DNA of 64,000 bases from Bryobacteraceae bacterium (GCA_019748195.1 JAIEPW010000064.1:39529-103528), one strand, 5' to 3'; numbered from the stretch's first letter, positions 38,315 to 47,561 are shown. Notes: generated from the letters alone by a model not told the origin. Made by a program: numbers and translations.

Positions 38315-39832
38315 ATGTCGCTGCAACGCTCGCTGCCCCGCATCTGCATCGCCATGGGATTCCCTGACGTCCCCACGCTGCTGGCGCACGCGGAGAAGGA
38401 AGTGGAAGCCGGCGAACGCTTTCTGGAGTTCCGCCTGGACTATTTGCCGAGGCCGGAGCAGGGGATCGGGGCCATCTCGCAATTCCTGGCGCGCCATCCG
38501 GAATGCACGCTGATGGCGACCTGCCGGCGGCACCAGAATCACGGCAAGTTCAACGGCAGCGTCGAGGAGCAAATCCGCATTCTGGAAGCCGCCGTGCAAG
38601 CCGGCGCGAAGGCGATCGACATCGAGCTGGAGAGCGCGGAGAACGCGGTGCCGCGCGTGGAGTCCCTGCGGGCGAAAGTCATGGTGGTTCTGTCGTACCA
38701 CAATTGGGGAGGAACACCGTCACTGGACGCCGTGGTGCGCAGGATGCTGCGGATTTCGGCGGATGCGTATAAGGTGGTCACCACCGCGCGCAAACCTTCG
38801 GACAACTATCGCGTCCTGTCGCTGGCAAAGACGCATCCCAAGGCTCCGCTGATCATGCTGGCGATGGGCGAAATGGGATTGCCCTCGCGAGTGCTGTCGA
38901 CCGCGTTCGGCGGGTTGTACACCTACGCGGCGCCCAACCAGGCGGAGGGCACGGCGGCGGGACAGGTGGCGGCGAAGGTGCTGCGCAACCTGTATCGCGT
39001 GGACCGGATGCCGAAATCGCCCAAGGTGTTCGGCGTGATCGCGGATCCGGTGCGCCACTCCATCTCGCCGCTGGTGCATAACCGCGCGTTCCAGACGCGG
39101 CGCATCGACGCCGTGTACATTCCCATTCTGGTGCATGCCGCGCAGTTGAAGGATTTCCTGCTGTTCGCGGGTAAGGTGCCGCTCTCCGGCTTCAGCGTCA
39201 CACTGCCGCATAAGCAGAAGATCCTGCGGTATCTGGACGTGGTGGATTCCATGGCGCGGCGCATCGGCGCGGTGAACACGGTGTGGAGAAAGGCCGGGAA
39301 GTGGCGGGGTACGAATACCGATGTGGACGGCGTGCTGACGCCCCTTTCCAGGCACCTGCGGCTGGGAAAGGCGTCGGTTCTGGTGGTGGGCAACGGCGGC
39401 GCGGCGCGCGGCGCGGCATTCGCGCTCAGCGACGCGGGGGCGAAAATCTCCATTGCCGGACGCAACGCGGATCGCGTCCGCGCGCTGGCCAAGGCCTGCG
39501 GAGCGGAACCTCTGTCCAAGGATCAGGCCGAAAAGAGCCGTTTCGATGTGGTGCTGCATGCCACGCCGCTGGGCATGGCGCCCAATGTCAACCAGTGCTA
39601 TTTCGACGGCCCCATTCCCGGTGAGATTGTCTTCGACATGGTTTATAACCCCCGGCAGACGCTGCTGCTGAAGCGCGCCGCGGAGCAGGGCAAGACCGTA
39701 ATCAGCGGGCTGGAAATGTTCATCGAGCAGGCCGTGAAGCAGTTCGAGATCTGGACTGGCGAATCCGCGCCGCGCTCCGTCATGGAGAAATGCGCGCAGG
39801 AAGCGCTGGGCGCGGCGCCCCCAGTCCGCTAG
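38315..39832 (+). CDS. aroDE: Bifunctional 3-dehydroquinate dehydratase / shikimate dehydrogenase
   Basis: A 505-residue fusion covering two successive shikimate-pathway steps. Residues 1-225 are a type I dehydroquinase: catalytic H129 in LSYHNWGGT and the Schiff-base K153 in AYKVVTTARK. Residues 236-500 are shikimate dehydrogenase: KVFGVIADPVRHSISPLVHN, the catalytic lysine in SVTLPHKQK, and the NADP fold VVGNGGAARGAAFAL. The fusion of these two is seen in plants and some bacteria. The stop is just before the IS256-type element, so the gene is intact. Confidence 0.95.
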   Translation: MSLQRSLPRICIAMGFPDVPTLLAHAEKEVEAGERFLEFRLDYLPRPEQGIGAISQFLARHPECTLMATCRRHQNHGKFNGSVEEQIRILEAAVQAGAKAIDIELESAENAVPRVESLRAKVMVVLSYHNWGGTPSLDAVVRRMLRISADAYKVVTTARKPSDNYRVLSLAKTHPKAPLIMLAMGEMGLPSRVLSTAFGGLYTYAAPNQAEGTAAGQVAAKVLRNLYRVDRMPKSPKVFGVIADPVRHSISPLVHNRAFQTRRIDAVYIPILVHAAQLKDFLLFAGKVPLSGFSVTLPHKQKILRYLDVVDSMARRIGAVNTVWRKAGKWRGTNTDVDGVLTPLSRHLRLGKASVLVVGNGGAARGAAFALSDAGAKISIAGRNADRVRALAKACGAEPLSKDQAEKSRFDVVLHATPLGMAPNVNQCYFDGPIPGEIVFDMVYNPRQTLLLKRAAEQGKTVISGLEMFIEQAVKQFEIWTGESAPRSVMEKCAQEALGAAPPVR

Positions 39833-39938
39833 CTGGTCGCGTAAAATCCTGAGTGTAAATTAGGGGCTTGACAAAGGCCACCCGCTGCTGGTTCCAGTGG
39901 AAGTATTCCAGACTTTCACGAAAGGAACTGACAAACGG

Positions 39939-41150
39939 ATGGCCAAGGACAGGATAGAACGGGACGAGCTCGCAAACAAGCTGGTGGAGCTGGCGGGCAG
40001 CGCGGAGGACCCGATCCGCGCGATGGCGGAGATGATCACCGACTTTGTGATGGAGGCGGAGGTGAGCGCCAGGGTGGGGGCGGAGCCCTACGAGCGAGCG
40101 GCGGACCGGACGACGCACCGCAACGGGCATCGCGAGCGGCGGTGGGACACGCGGCTGGGCACGCTGATGCTGCAGGTGCCCAAGGTGCGTGAAGGCGGCT
40201 ACGTGCCGAGCTTCATCGAGCATCGCCGGCGCAGCGAACAGGCTCTGATCAGCGTGATTCAGGAAGCGGTGGTGCAGGGTGTGAGCACACGCAAGATCGA
40301 GTCCGTGCTGGCGGAGTTCGGCATCGCGGGCGTGTCGGCCGGCCAGGTGAGCCAGCTCTGCGCGTTGCTGGACGAGAAGGTGCGGCAGTTCCGCGATCGC
40401 CGGCTGGGGGAGAGTCGTTACGTGTGGGTGGATGCGCTGTACGAGAAAGTGCGGGTCGGGGATCGGGTGGAATCGATGGCAGTCGTGATCGCGACGGGAG
40501 TGAACGTGCAGGGCCGCCGGGAGGTGCTCGGCTTCGATGTGATCGCGGCCGAGACCGAGGAAGGCTGGGCGGCATTCCTGAAGGGTTTGAAGGAGCGCGG
40601 ACTTCACGGCGTGCAACTGGTGATCTCCGACGCGCATGCCGGATTGAAAGCGGCTGTGCGGCGGGTGCTGAAGGCGGAGTGGCAGCGCTGCAAGGTGCAC
40701 TTCTACCGCAACGTGCTGGCTCATGTTCCGAAGCGCAGCCAGGCGGAAGTGAGCGAGGCCATGAAAGCCGTCTTCGTGCAGCGGGACGAGAAAAGCGCCA
40801 AGGCCAGGGCCGCGGACGTGGTGCGGCAGTTCCAAGGCCGATTCAGCAAGGCCATCGAGGTGTTCGAGGCCGGCATTGACGACGTGCTGAGCTACCTGCA
40901 TTACGCGCAGCCGCACCGGACGCGGATCTCGTCGACCAATCCGCTTGAGCGGCTCAATCTGGAGATTCGGCGGCGCACACGTGTGATCGGCATTTTTCCG
41001 CACGTCGGCGCCTGTACCCGCCTGATTGGCATGCTGCTGCTCGAAAAACACGAGGACTGGCTGACCGACGACAAGGCTTATCTCACCTTCGAAGACGCTC
41101 CTGTCGAAGAAGCCGCCACGAAGGTCGTGGCCATGGCGGCGGGACAATGA
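39939..41150 (+). CDS. IS256-family transposase
   Basis: A 403-residue DDE enzyme of the Mutator-like IS256 family. It has THRNGHRERRWDTRLGTL early on, the first aspartate in YVWVDALYEKVR, the second in VISDAHAGLKAAV, the CKVHFYRNVLAHVPK helix, and the glutamate in TNPLERLNLEIRRRTR. ATG 39939 is used, giving the expected MAKDRIERDELANKL start. Full length with all catalytic residues, so it may be active. Confidence 0.95.
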   Translation: MAKDRIERDELANKLVELAGSAEDPIRAMAEMITDFVMEAEVSARVGAEPYERAADRTTHRNGHRERRWDTRLGTLMLQVPKVREGGYVPSFIEHRRRSEQALISVIQEAVVQGVSTRKIESVLAEFGIAGVSAGQVSQLCALLDEKVRQFRDRRLGESRYVWVDALYEKVRVGDRVESMAVVIATGVNVQGRREVLGFDVIAAETEEGWAAFLKGLKERGLHGVQLVISDAHAGLKAAVRRVLKAEWQRCKVHFYRNVLAHVPKRSQAEVSEAMKAVFVQRDEKSAKARAADVVRQFQGRFSKAIEVFEAGIDDVLSYLHYAQPHRTRISSTNPLERLNLEIRRRTRVIGIFPHVGACTRLIGMLLLEKHEDWLTDDKAYLTFEDAPVEEAATKVVAMAAGQ

Positions 41151-41169
41151 GGAAGGAGGCTTTTCTTAC

Positions 41170-41190
41170 CGCGAGGGCTCTGCCCTCGCG
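41170..41190. terminator. 9-bp hairpin after the transposase
   Basis: CGCGAGGGC pairs with GCCCTCGCG across a TCT loop, 20 bases after the transposase stop. No long T-tract follows on the plus strand. It may limit read-through from the IS; the remainder of 41191-41359 shows only GC-rich non-coding DNA. Confidence 0.4.
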
Positions 41191-41374
41191 CTCCCGGGAT
41201 TTAACGCTTTCGGGCCAGAACGACTCCAAGCTACGGGGCGGAGACTTCCCGCCCCTGTCGTTCCGGCTGCTGAGTCGGTGCTCCGGTCGCTTCCCAGCGT
41301 TGCCGTATCCCCCGCTCAGGTAACCGCAGTGTAACCCCTAACTCTGGAGACGGCAGCGGATTTACACTCAAGTA

Positions 41375-41403
41375 TTGACAGCGGCCGCTAGCTTGTGTGA
41401 GAA
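41375..41403 (+). promoter_or_regulatory. Candidate promoter at the right edge of the IS
   Basis: TTGACA at 41375-41380 begins five bases outside the right inverted repeat. An 18-base spacer leads to GAGAAT, a moderate -10 box at about 41399-41404, just before the small ORF at 41412. Confidence 0.35.
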
Positions 41404-41411
41404 TTGTCTGC

Positions 41412-41612
41412 ATGAAAACCAGCAGGCGGGAACTCGCGCGGATCCTGGCCGTGGCGCCGGTCCTGGCGCATGCCCAGACGCCCGCGCCCGTCCCGGCCAC
41501 GCCGGATGACGAACTGAAGGCCGCGCGGGAACGCACGCAAAACGCAGTGGCGCAGATCGCGCGAGTGAAGCTCACGCCGGCGGTGGAGCCCGCCTTCACC
41601 TTCCAGGCTTAG
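41412..41612 (+). CDS. Small exported protein with Tat-like N-terminus
   Basis: A 66-residue product beginning MKTSRRELARILAVAPVLAHA, a twin-arginine-like signal, followed by a charged helix (DDELKAARERTQNAVAQIA) and a short tail ending FTFQA. It stops four bases before the amidase start, so it is co-transcribed with it. It may be a small periplasmic partner of the amidase. No family is recognised, but the reading frame, signal and spacing support a real gene. Confidence 0.55.
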   Translation: MKTSRRELARILAVAPVLAHAQTPAPVPATPDDELKAARERTQNAVAQIARVKLTPAVEPAFTFQA

Positions 41613-41616
41613 CTTT

Positions 41617-43044
41617 ATGGCCGTTACCGACGACGTTTTTTATTCCACCATCAGCGAGCTCAGCGCGGGTCTGAAGAAAAAGCAGTTCTCCGCCAAGGAG
41701 CTGACCCGCGCCTATCTGGATCGTCTGGAACGGCTGGGACCGCGTTATAACGCGCTGGCGCTGCTGCTGCGGGAGACCGCGCTGAAAGAAGCGGAAGATG
41801 TCGATGGCGACCTGAAGCGGGATCGAACCCGCGGACCGCTGCAAGGCATCCCCTTCGGCGCGAAGGATCTGCTGGCGGTGAAAGGCAAGCCGACCGCGTG
41901 GGGAGCCAAGCCGTACGCGGGGCAGGTCTTCGATGCCGACGCATTCGTGATCAACAAGCTGAAGTCGCGGCGGGCGATCCTGATCGGCAAGCTGGCCATG
42001 GTGGAACTCGCCGGCGGCGGCGGCTACCGGTATCCTTCGGCTTCGCTTACCGGACCTGGGCTGAATCCCTGGGATCGCGGCAAGTGGTCCGGTGGATCGT
42101 CCAGCGGCAGTGGTAGCGCCGTGGCCGCCGGTTTGGTTCCTTTCGCGCTGGGCTCGGAGACCTCGGGCTCCATTCTGACCCCCAGCGCTTACTGCGGAGT
42201 CACGGGGCTGCGCCCGACTTACGGGCTGGTCAGCCGGCGGGGGGCAATGCCGCTGTCCTGGACCTTGGACAAGATCGGTCCCATGTGCCGCTCGGCGGAG
42301 GACTGCGGCATCGTGCTGGAAGCGATCGCGGGCAAGGATCCGGAGGACCCCGGATCGGCCGGGAAGAGCTTCTACTACGCCCCGCAGTTTCCGCGGGACC
42401 TGAAGCAGTTCAGGATGGGCTGGTCTCCGGTGGACTTCGAGGAATGGGCGGAGCCGGCGGCCCGGCCGGCCTTCCAGCAGGCGCTGGAAGTGATTCGCAG
42501 CCTGGGGATGACGCCGGTGGAAACGACGCTTCCCGACTATCCGTACGGGCCTCTGGTGAGCACCGTCATCGCGGCGGAAGCCGCCTCCATCTTTGAAGAC
42601 CTCATCAGCAGCGGCAAGGTGAATGAGCTGGAGGACCAGCGGCAGATCGCCGGGTTGAAAGCGGGCATGGACGTTGCCGCCAAGGATTACCTGCGCGCGA
42701 TGCGAATTCGCCGGCTGATCCAGCGGGATTTCCGGGACCTGCTATCCAGCGCCGAGGTCCTGGTCGCGCCCGCCCGGTACAATCCGGCGAGCGGGATCAC
42801 CCAGCCTTTGGACCGCCCCTACAGCGACCGGACTCCACCCCAGAAGGCGGGAATGAGCGGATTGATTGCTGCTGGGAACCTGGCGGGCCTGCCGGCCATC
42901 TCAGTCCCATGTGGATTTGCGGGAACGCTTCCGGTGGCGCTGCAGATTGTGGGACGGCCGTACAGCGAAAACCTGCTGCTGCAGATTGGCCGGGAATTTC
43001 AATCGCGAACGGACTGGCACCGGCGGCGACCGCCGGTTTCCTGA
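41617..43044 (+). CDS. Amidase-signature family hydrolase
   Basis: A 475-residue amidase. The Ser-cisSer-Lys triad is visible: the lysine in PFGAKDLLAVKG near residue 88, the glycine/serine loop KWSGGSSSGSGSAVAAGL near 155-170, and the nucleophile serine in GSETSGSILTPSAYCGVTGLRPTYG near 188. It lacks an export signal, unlike the gene in front. It resembles GatA, but no gatB/gatC are nearby, so a catabolic amidase is more likely. Confidence 0.88.
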   Translation: MAVTDDVFYSTISELSAGLKKKQFSAKELTRAYLDRLERLGPRYNALALLLRETALKEAEDVDGDLKRDRTRGPLQGIPFGAKDLLAVKGKPTAWGAKPYAGQVFDADAFVINKLKSRRAILIGKLAMVELAGGGGYRYPSASLTGPGLNPWDRGKWSGGSSSGSGSAVAAGLVPFALGSETSGSILTPSAYCGVTGLRPTYGLVSRRGAMPLSWTLDKIGPMCRSAEDCGIVLEAIAGKDPEDPGSAGKSFYYAPQFPRDLKQFRMGWSPVDFEEWAEPAARPAFQQALEVIRSLGMTPVETTLPDYPYGPLVSTVIAAEAASIFEDLISSGKVNELEDQRQIAGLKAGMDVAAKDYLRAMRIRRLIQRDFRDLLSSAEVLVAPARYNPASGITQPLDRPYSDRTPPQKAGMSGLIAAGNLAGLPAISVPCGFAGTLPVALQIVGRPYSENLLLQIGREFQSRTDWHRRRPPVS

Positions 43045-43060
43045 AAGCGAGGTTCCGCCG

Positions 43061-43546
43061 ATGAAGGCTGGCACGGATCGCAGGACATTCCACCTCTCGG
43101 TGATCTACGGACTGTGGGGTCTCATCACCGGCGCGCTCGCCCTGCCCGCCGCGGTGTACCTGCTGTGGCCGCCGCGCCGCCGCCGGACGGCGGAGTGGGT
43201 GGAGGCAGCGGATATCGGCCAGCTCGCACTAAAGTCGCCCGAGGAGGTCGTGTTCCGCCGCAATCGCGCTGACGGATGGAAGATCACCAGCGAGAAGGAA
43301 ACCGCGTGGGTGGTGAAGCTGGCGGAAGATCAGGTGATCGCTTTCGCGCCGCAATGCACCCACTTGGGCTGCGCCTATCATTGGGACGAGCGGAAGAATT
43401 ACTTCCTGTGCCCCTGCCACACCTCCGCCTTTTCGCTGGAAGGCAAGGTGCTCACCGGTCCCGCTCCGCGCCCGCTGGACCGCTTTGACGTCAAGGTGGA
43501 AAACGGCAAGCTGCTGATCGGCCCCGCGGCGGCGAAGAAGGCCTAA
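43061..43546 (+). CDS. Rieske iron-sulfur protein
   Basis: A 161-residue Rieske subunit of a cytochrome bc complex. One N-terminal membrane helix at about 13-35 (LSVIYGLWGLITGALALPAAVYLLW) anchors a soluble domain. The [2Fe-2S] ligands are C99 and H101 (CTHLGC) and C117 and H120 (CPCH), with C104 and C119 for the disulfide. It stops four bases before the cytochrome b fusion gene. It accepts electrons from the quinol site of that partner. Confidence 0.94.
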   Translation: MKAGTDRRTFHLSVIYGLWGLITGALALPAAVYLLWPPRRRRTAEWVEAADIGQLALKSPEEVVFRRNRADGWKITSEKETAWVVKLAEDQVIAFAPQCTHLGCAYHWDERKNYFLCPCHTSAFSLEGKVLTGPAPRPLDRFDVKVENGKLLIGPAAAKKA

Positions 43547-43550
43547 CGCC

Positions 43551-45158
43551 ATGCTGAAGGCAATTGTCGATTGGCTGGAATCGCGCACCGGCCTGGAATC
43601 CGCGGTGAAGCGGTTCCTCTATGAAGACATCCCCAAGTCGAGCGGCTGGCATCAGGTGCTGGGCAGCGTGGCGCTGTTCGGATTTCTGCTGCAGGCGTTC
43701 ACCGGCGTTCTGCTGGCGTTCAACTACGCTCCCACGCCCGGGGAAGCGTACAACAGCTTGAAGTACATCACCACGGAACTGACCGGCGGGCGCGTGATCC
43801 GCAACCTGCATCACTGGGGCGCGAGCCTGATGGTGATCGTCGTGGTGCTGCACATGATCCAGGTCTTCGTGTGGGGCGCGTACAAGAAACCGCGCGAGGC
43901 CACCTGGATGGCCGGTGTCACGCTGCTGCTGTTGACGCTCGCCTTCGGGCTGACCGGCTATTTGCTGCCGTGGGACAACAAGGCCTACTGGGGAACGGTG
44001 GTGACGGCGCAGATCGCCGCGTCGGCGCCGCTGCTTGGGGAGTATGTCCAGCGCCTTCTCGGAAGCGACCCGTCCATCGGCGTGGTGACCTTCGCCCGCT
44101 TCTATGCCTTGCACGTGCTGTTGCTGCCGCCGATCACCACGCTGTTGATCGTGCTGCACGTGTTTCTGGTGCGAAGGCACGGCGTTGCTCCGAAACCGGG
44201 CGAGGTAGAGACGAAGAAATTCTTTCCGGAACAAGTCTTCAAGGACACCTTGGCGATATTCGTCGTGTTTGCCGCGCTGGTGGTGGTGTCGATCGCGCTG
44301 GATGCGCCCCTGGGCAGGCTCGCGGATCCCACCGATACCAGCTACATCCCGCGTCCTGAGTGGTACTTCCTGTTCCTGTTTCAGACCCTGAAGTTCTTCG
44401 AGGGCTCGCTTGAGATCATCGGCAGCGTGGTGCTGCCAACGCTGGCAATTCTCGCGCTGTTCCTGGTGCCCTTTCTGGACCGCGGTTCCGCGGCGCCCGT
44501 AAAGAGGAGGCTGGGGGCGATTGGCGTCGTGCTGGTCGCGATTGCCGGCTGGGGCGGCCTGACCGCTGCTGCCATCCTCAGCACGCCTCCCGGCGCGGAA
44601 GGTGTGTCCGCGGCTGGCGTGGAAACGTGGCAGGAGCTTTCGCCGGAGGAACTCGCCGGCATCGGCTATTTCCGCAAGGAGAACTGCGTAAGCTGTCATC
44701 CGCTGGGCCGCGAGGGCACCGGTCCGGACCTGACCAGGAGCGCGATCACGCGGTCGGCGGCATGGATGATCGAGCATTTCAAGCAGCCGGCGCAGATGGT
44801 GCCGGGAAGCTCCATGCCGCCCATTCAACTTACGAACGCACAGTTGAACGCGCTCGCGGCGTTTCTGTTGAAGCTGAACGAACGCAATGCCCAGGCGCTG
44901 CACTCGGCTCCGCAGTTCGCCGTGGACGGCGCGCTGATCTACCAGCAGTTTCGCTGTGGCGCGTGCCACAAGGTCAACGGCGCGGGCACGGCGGTGGGGC
45001 CATCGCTGACCGGTCTGGCGTCGCGACGCACCGCGGAGTGGGTGGAGGGGCACTTCGCCGACCCGCAAAAATACTCGCCGGGAACCGTGATGCCGCCGTA
45101 TCGCTTCAACCAGCGCGACATGCATCGCATTGTGACCTGGCTGATGCAGTTGCCATAA
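43551..45158 (+). CDS. Cytochrome b fused to a dihaem cytochrome c
   Basis: A 535-residue respiratory subunit. Residues 1-350 are cytochrome b/b6 with subunit IV-like C-terminus: haem-b histidine pairs in LHHWGASL and VVLHMIQVF and in ALHVLLLP and LIVLHVFL, plus the quinol-site motif RPEWYFLF. A linker leads to two c-type haem sites, CVSCH at 379 and CGACH at 469. The protein therefore combines the quinol-oxidising core with its own electron exit, replacing a separate cytochrome c1. With the Rieske gene it makes a minimal bc complex. Confidence 0.92.
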   Translation: MLKAIVDWLESRTGLESAVKRFLYEDIPKSSGWHQVLGSVALFGFLLQAFTGVLLAFNYAPTPGEAYNSLKYITTELTGGRVIRNLHHWGASLMVIVVVLHMIQVFVWGAYKKPREATWMAGVTLLLLTLAFGLTGYLLPWDNKAYWGTVVTAQIAASAPLLGEYVQRLLGSDPSIGVVTFARFYALHVLLLPPITTLLIVLHVFLVRRHGVAPKPGEVETKKFFPEQVFKDTLAIFVVFAALVVVSIALDAPLGRLADPTDTSYIPRPEWYFLFLFQTLKFFEGSLEIIGSVVLPTLAILALFLVPFLDRGSAAPVKRRLGAIGVVLVAIAGWGGLTAAAILSTPPGAEGVSAAGVETWQELSPEELAGIGYFRKENCVSCHPLGREGTGPDLTRSAITRSAAWMIEHFKQPAQMVPGSSMPPIQLTNAQLNALAAFLLKLNERNAQALHSAPQFAVDGALIYQQFRCGACHKVNGAGTAVGPSLTGLASRRTAEWVEGHFADPQKYSPGTVMPPYRFNQRDMHRIVTWLMQLP

Positions 45159-45168
45159 TAGGCGTCGC

Positions 45169-46032
45169 ATGCAGAGGCGAATGTTTCTTCAAACCACCAC
45201 CGGCGCGGCTCTGGCGCAGTCCAGCCGGACCGAAACCCCGTTCATCACCTCCGTGATGTTGTGGACTCTGCGCGGATCGTTCCAGCGCAAACTGGAGATC
45301 GCCGCCGAGGCCGGCATGAACTCCGTGGAACTGGTGGACGAGCATTTGAACTGGTCCGACGCGCGCATCGCCGAGGCGCGCAAGGAAGCGGCCGCGATGA
45401 AACTGGGCATGGACACGATTATCGCCACGCCCGCCTGGACCTCCCGGCCCGTGTCCATGCTGGACCCCGCGCAGAGCGCCAACTTCCTGGGCGACGTGGA
45501 GCGCGCGCTCGTATTCGCGCGCAAGCTGGAAATCCCGCAGGTGATCCTCATCGCGGGCAACACGCTTAAGGACACGCCGCCGGAACGGCAGTTCGCCACC
45601 CTGGTGGAGAACTGCAAGCGCGCCGCGGACCTGGCCGCGAAAGCCAACCTCACCCTGATCGTGGAGCCGTTGAACAACAAGGTGGACCACAAGGGTTTCT
45701 TCCTGGCGAGCTGCGTGGACGGCCTGCGGCTGATCCGCGAAGTGGACAACCCTCACGTGAAGCTGCTGTTCGACATTTATCATGAGCAGGTGCAGAGCGG
45801 GAACGTCATCCGCACGATCCGCGAGGCCGCGCCGCATACCGCCGTGTTTCACATCGCCGACAACCCCGGCCGCAACGACCCCGGCACGGGTGAAATGAAC
45901 TACCCGAACATCTTCGCGGCCATCAAGGCTACCGGGTACCGAGGTTACATCACCATGGAGTACGTGCCCAAGGGCGACGCGGCGCAAAGCCTCGCCAAGG
46001 CAGTGAAGCTGCTGCGCGACTCGTGGGCTTGA
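45169..46032 (+). CDS. Hydroxypyruvate isomerase-like TIM-barrel protein
   Basis: A 287-residue sugar isomerase/epimerase of the AP-endonuclease-2 family. It starts MQRRMFLQTTTGAALAQ, a probable Tat signal, so it may be exported. Metal-site residues appear in VELVDEHLNW, LIVEPLNNK and LLFDIYHEQVQ, the last with the H(x)xQ pattern of Hyi. It ends GYRGYITMEYVPKGDAAQSL. It lies 10 bases behind the cytochrome fusion gene but has no evident link to respiration. Confidence 0.85.
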   Translation: MQRRMFLQTTTGAALAQSSRTETPFITSVMLWTLRGSFQRKLEIAAEAGMNSVELVDEHLNWSDARIAEARKEAAAMKLGMDTIIATPAWTSRPVSMLDPAQSANFLGDVERALVFARKLEIPQVILIAGNTLKDTPPERQFATLVENCKRAADLAAKANLTLIVEPLNNKVDHKGFFLASCVDGLRLIREVDNPHVKLLFDIYHEQVQSGNVIRTIREAAPHTAVFHIADNPGRNDPGTGEMNYPNIFAAIKATGYRGYITMEYVPKGDAAQSLAKAVKLLRDSWA

Positions 46033-46035
46033 CGG

Positions 46036-46656
46036 CTATTCCTCAATCTTGCCGAGAATGAGCACGGAAACCGGGATGTCGCCGAGTTTCATCTGAACAA
46101 TCCAGTCGTGATCGCCTTCCTTCCGCATCGCGCCAGGCTGGAAGGCCGAGTCTTCTTTCCAAAAGCTCAGTACGGCCGGATGAGGCGTCCCGGAAGCCTT
46201 TCGGCTCAGGTTATACATCGCGTCCGCGTCGGCCACGCGAGCCGGCGTCTTGTCGATCTCCACCGGCGACAGCACCAGAAAGTCGCGCTGCGGCGACACC
46301 CCCTGATGATCGCCGTTCATGGGGAAGTTCCCATAGCGCAGCGTGTACCAACCGGGTTTCAGCGTTTGTCCGCGGCGGTCCGTGGACTTGGCGTGAAACT
46401 TCAGCAGGCCAAGAAAAGAGCCCACCGGAATGGTGGGAATGGACAGCGCCTGCTCGGTCGAAGCGGGTCCGCTGGGCGCGGTTGCCACCAGCCAGATATC
46501 GCAGCAGGGCGAATCCGATCCCACCCGATACCCCTGCTTCTGCAGCAACGCCGCGAATTCCGCCGGGGCCTCGGCGGGCGGAGGACCCGCGGCCTCCACT
46601 TTGTATTCCGCGGCCGCGAGCGGCAACGATAACGCGAAGATCGTGAGCAGTCGCAT
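46036..46656 (-). CDS. Exported protein of unknown function
   Basis: A 206-residue protein from ATG 46656 with a signal peptide (MRLLTIFALSLPLAAA). Landmarks are SPCCDIWLVA near residue 46, TLKPGWYTLRYGNFPMNGDHQGVSPQ near 95 and VQMKLGDIPVSVLILG at the end. The GWYTLRYG segment resembles envelope beta-domains. I recognise no named family. It follows the mutarotase-like gene by about 12 bases and may share its transcript. Confidence 0.7.
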   Translation of the reverse strand: MRLLTIFALSLPLAAAEYKVEAAGPPPAEAPAEFAALLQKQGYRVGSDSPCCDIWLVATAPSGPASTEQALSIPTIPVGSFLGLLKFHAKSTDRRGQTLKPGWYTLRYGNFPMNGDHQGVSPQRDFLVLSPVEIDKTPARVADADAMYNLSRKASGTPHPAVLSFWKEDSAFQPGAMRKEGDHDWIVQMKLGDIPVSVLILGKIEE

Positions 46657-46667
46657 CTCTTTCGATT

Positions 46668-47561
46668 CTATTCGATGCCCTGCAGCGCGCCGCGGATGCC
46701 TTCCTCGGTCCATTCCGTGATCTCGAACCGCGGGTGCAGGCTCCACTGCTCCTGATGCGTCACGCACGCGCCCGGTTCCAAAACCGTAACGGGACCCAGC
46801 GTCTCCAGCTCCAGCATGTCAGCATCCGCGTACATCTCAAGCGAACAGCCGAAATCGCAGTAGCTCGCCGCGGGCTGGGCTTCGGCTCGCTTCAGAAACA
46901 ACGTGTCGCCAAGCAGGTATCCCAACAGCATATCCTCGCAAAACATGCCGGCTTTTTGCGAACTCCCAGGACCCTGGCGGAGAATCAAGAACTGGCGCGT
47001 GAAACTCCAGCGCGGATCGCTGAAATCGGTGTACGCCCACATCACCAGCGGATGCGTCGGCTGCAGGGAATGCGGAAACGTCCCGCGCGTTGGGAATCGG
47101 GCGAAGCCTACGCCGCCGGGCGCGAGCGCCGTGATCGCCCACGGAGAAATCGTCATCGGACTCGAGCCGTGATTCCAGATCTCATGACGGATGCCGGCCC
47201 GAGTCCCCGCCTCTGCCAGCCGGACCTCGATTACCTTCCGCAGCCCGGTTTCCCGCTCGATCGGCCCCGAAGCGCGAATCGCGTTGCCGTCCACCGTGAC
47301 CTCTACCGCGGTGTTGTCCAGCGCGTACGTCTCGGATGTCTCCGGAGCGATCCACAGGCGGTGCCCGCCGCGGGCCTGCCACGTGTCCTCCCCGCATTTG
47401 CCCTGCTGAGCGCGGTTCTCATGCAGCAGGTTCGCCCCACCGGTGAACGCATAGCGCAAAATCCGTGGGCCGATCTCCTGAGCGATGATCAACTCCACTT
47501 GCCCGTTAGAGATACGGCGGCAGTCCGGCCATCCGCCAAAACACGCGGTGCTCACTTCCAC
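46668..47561 (-). CDS. Galactose-mutarotase-like (DUF4380-type) protein
   Basis: A 297-residue beta-sandwich protein of the aldose-1-epimerase superfamily. It has RISNGQVELIIAQEIGPRILRYAF at the N-terminus, RGGHRLWIAPET near 67 and SPWAITALAPGG near 145. The classic mutarotase histidine/glutamate pair is not clearly placed, so catalysis is unproven. No signal peptide. It starts 10 bases after the metW stop on the same strand. Confidence 0.75.
   Translation of the reverse strand: MEVSTACFGGWPDCRRISNGQVELIIAQEIGPRILRYAFTGGANLLHENRAQQGKCGEDTWQARGGHRLWIAPETSETYALDNTAVEVTVDGNAIRASGPIERETGLRKVIEVRLAEAGTRAGIRHEIWNHGSSPMTISPWAITALAPGGVGFARFPTRGTFPHSLQPTHPLVMWAYTDFSDPRWSFTRQFLILRQGPGSSQKAGMFCEDMLLGYLLGDTLFLKRAEAQPAASYCDFGCSLEMYADADMLELETLGPVTVLEPGACVTHQEQWSLHPRFEITEWTEEGIRGALQGIE

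Larger units (their letters stand above)
39850..41370 (+). mobile_element. IS256-family insertion sequence
   Basis: About 1.5 kb bounded by an 11-bp inverted repeat, TGAGTGTAAAT at 39850-39860 and ATTTACACTCA at 41360-41370. It encloses one transposase gene and lies between aroDE and the amidase operon, interrupting neither. The bases outside the repeats do not form an obvious 8-9-bp duplication, and a second AGTGTAA copy sits just inside the right end, so the boundaries could be a few bases off. Its GC and codon use match the host. Confidence 0.8.

Noticed and set aside
39897..41150. Transposase start at 39897
   Set aside because: The extra 14 residues precede the conserved IS256 start; ATG 39939 gives the normal N-terminus.
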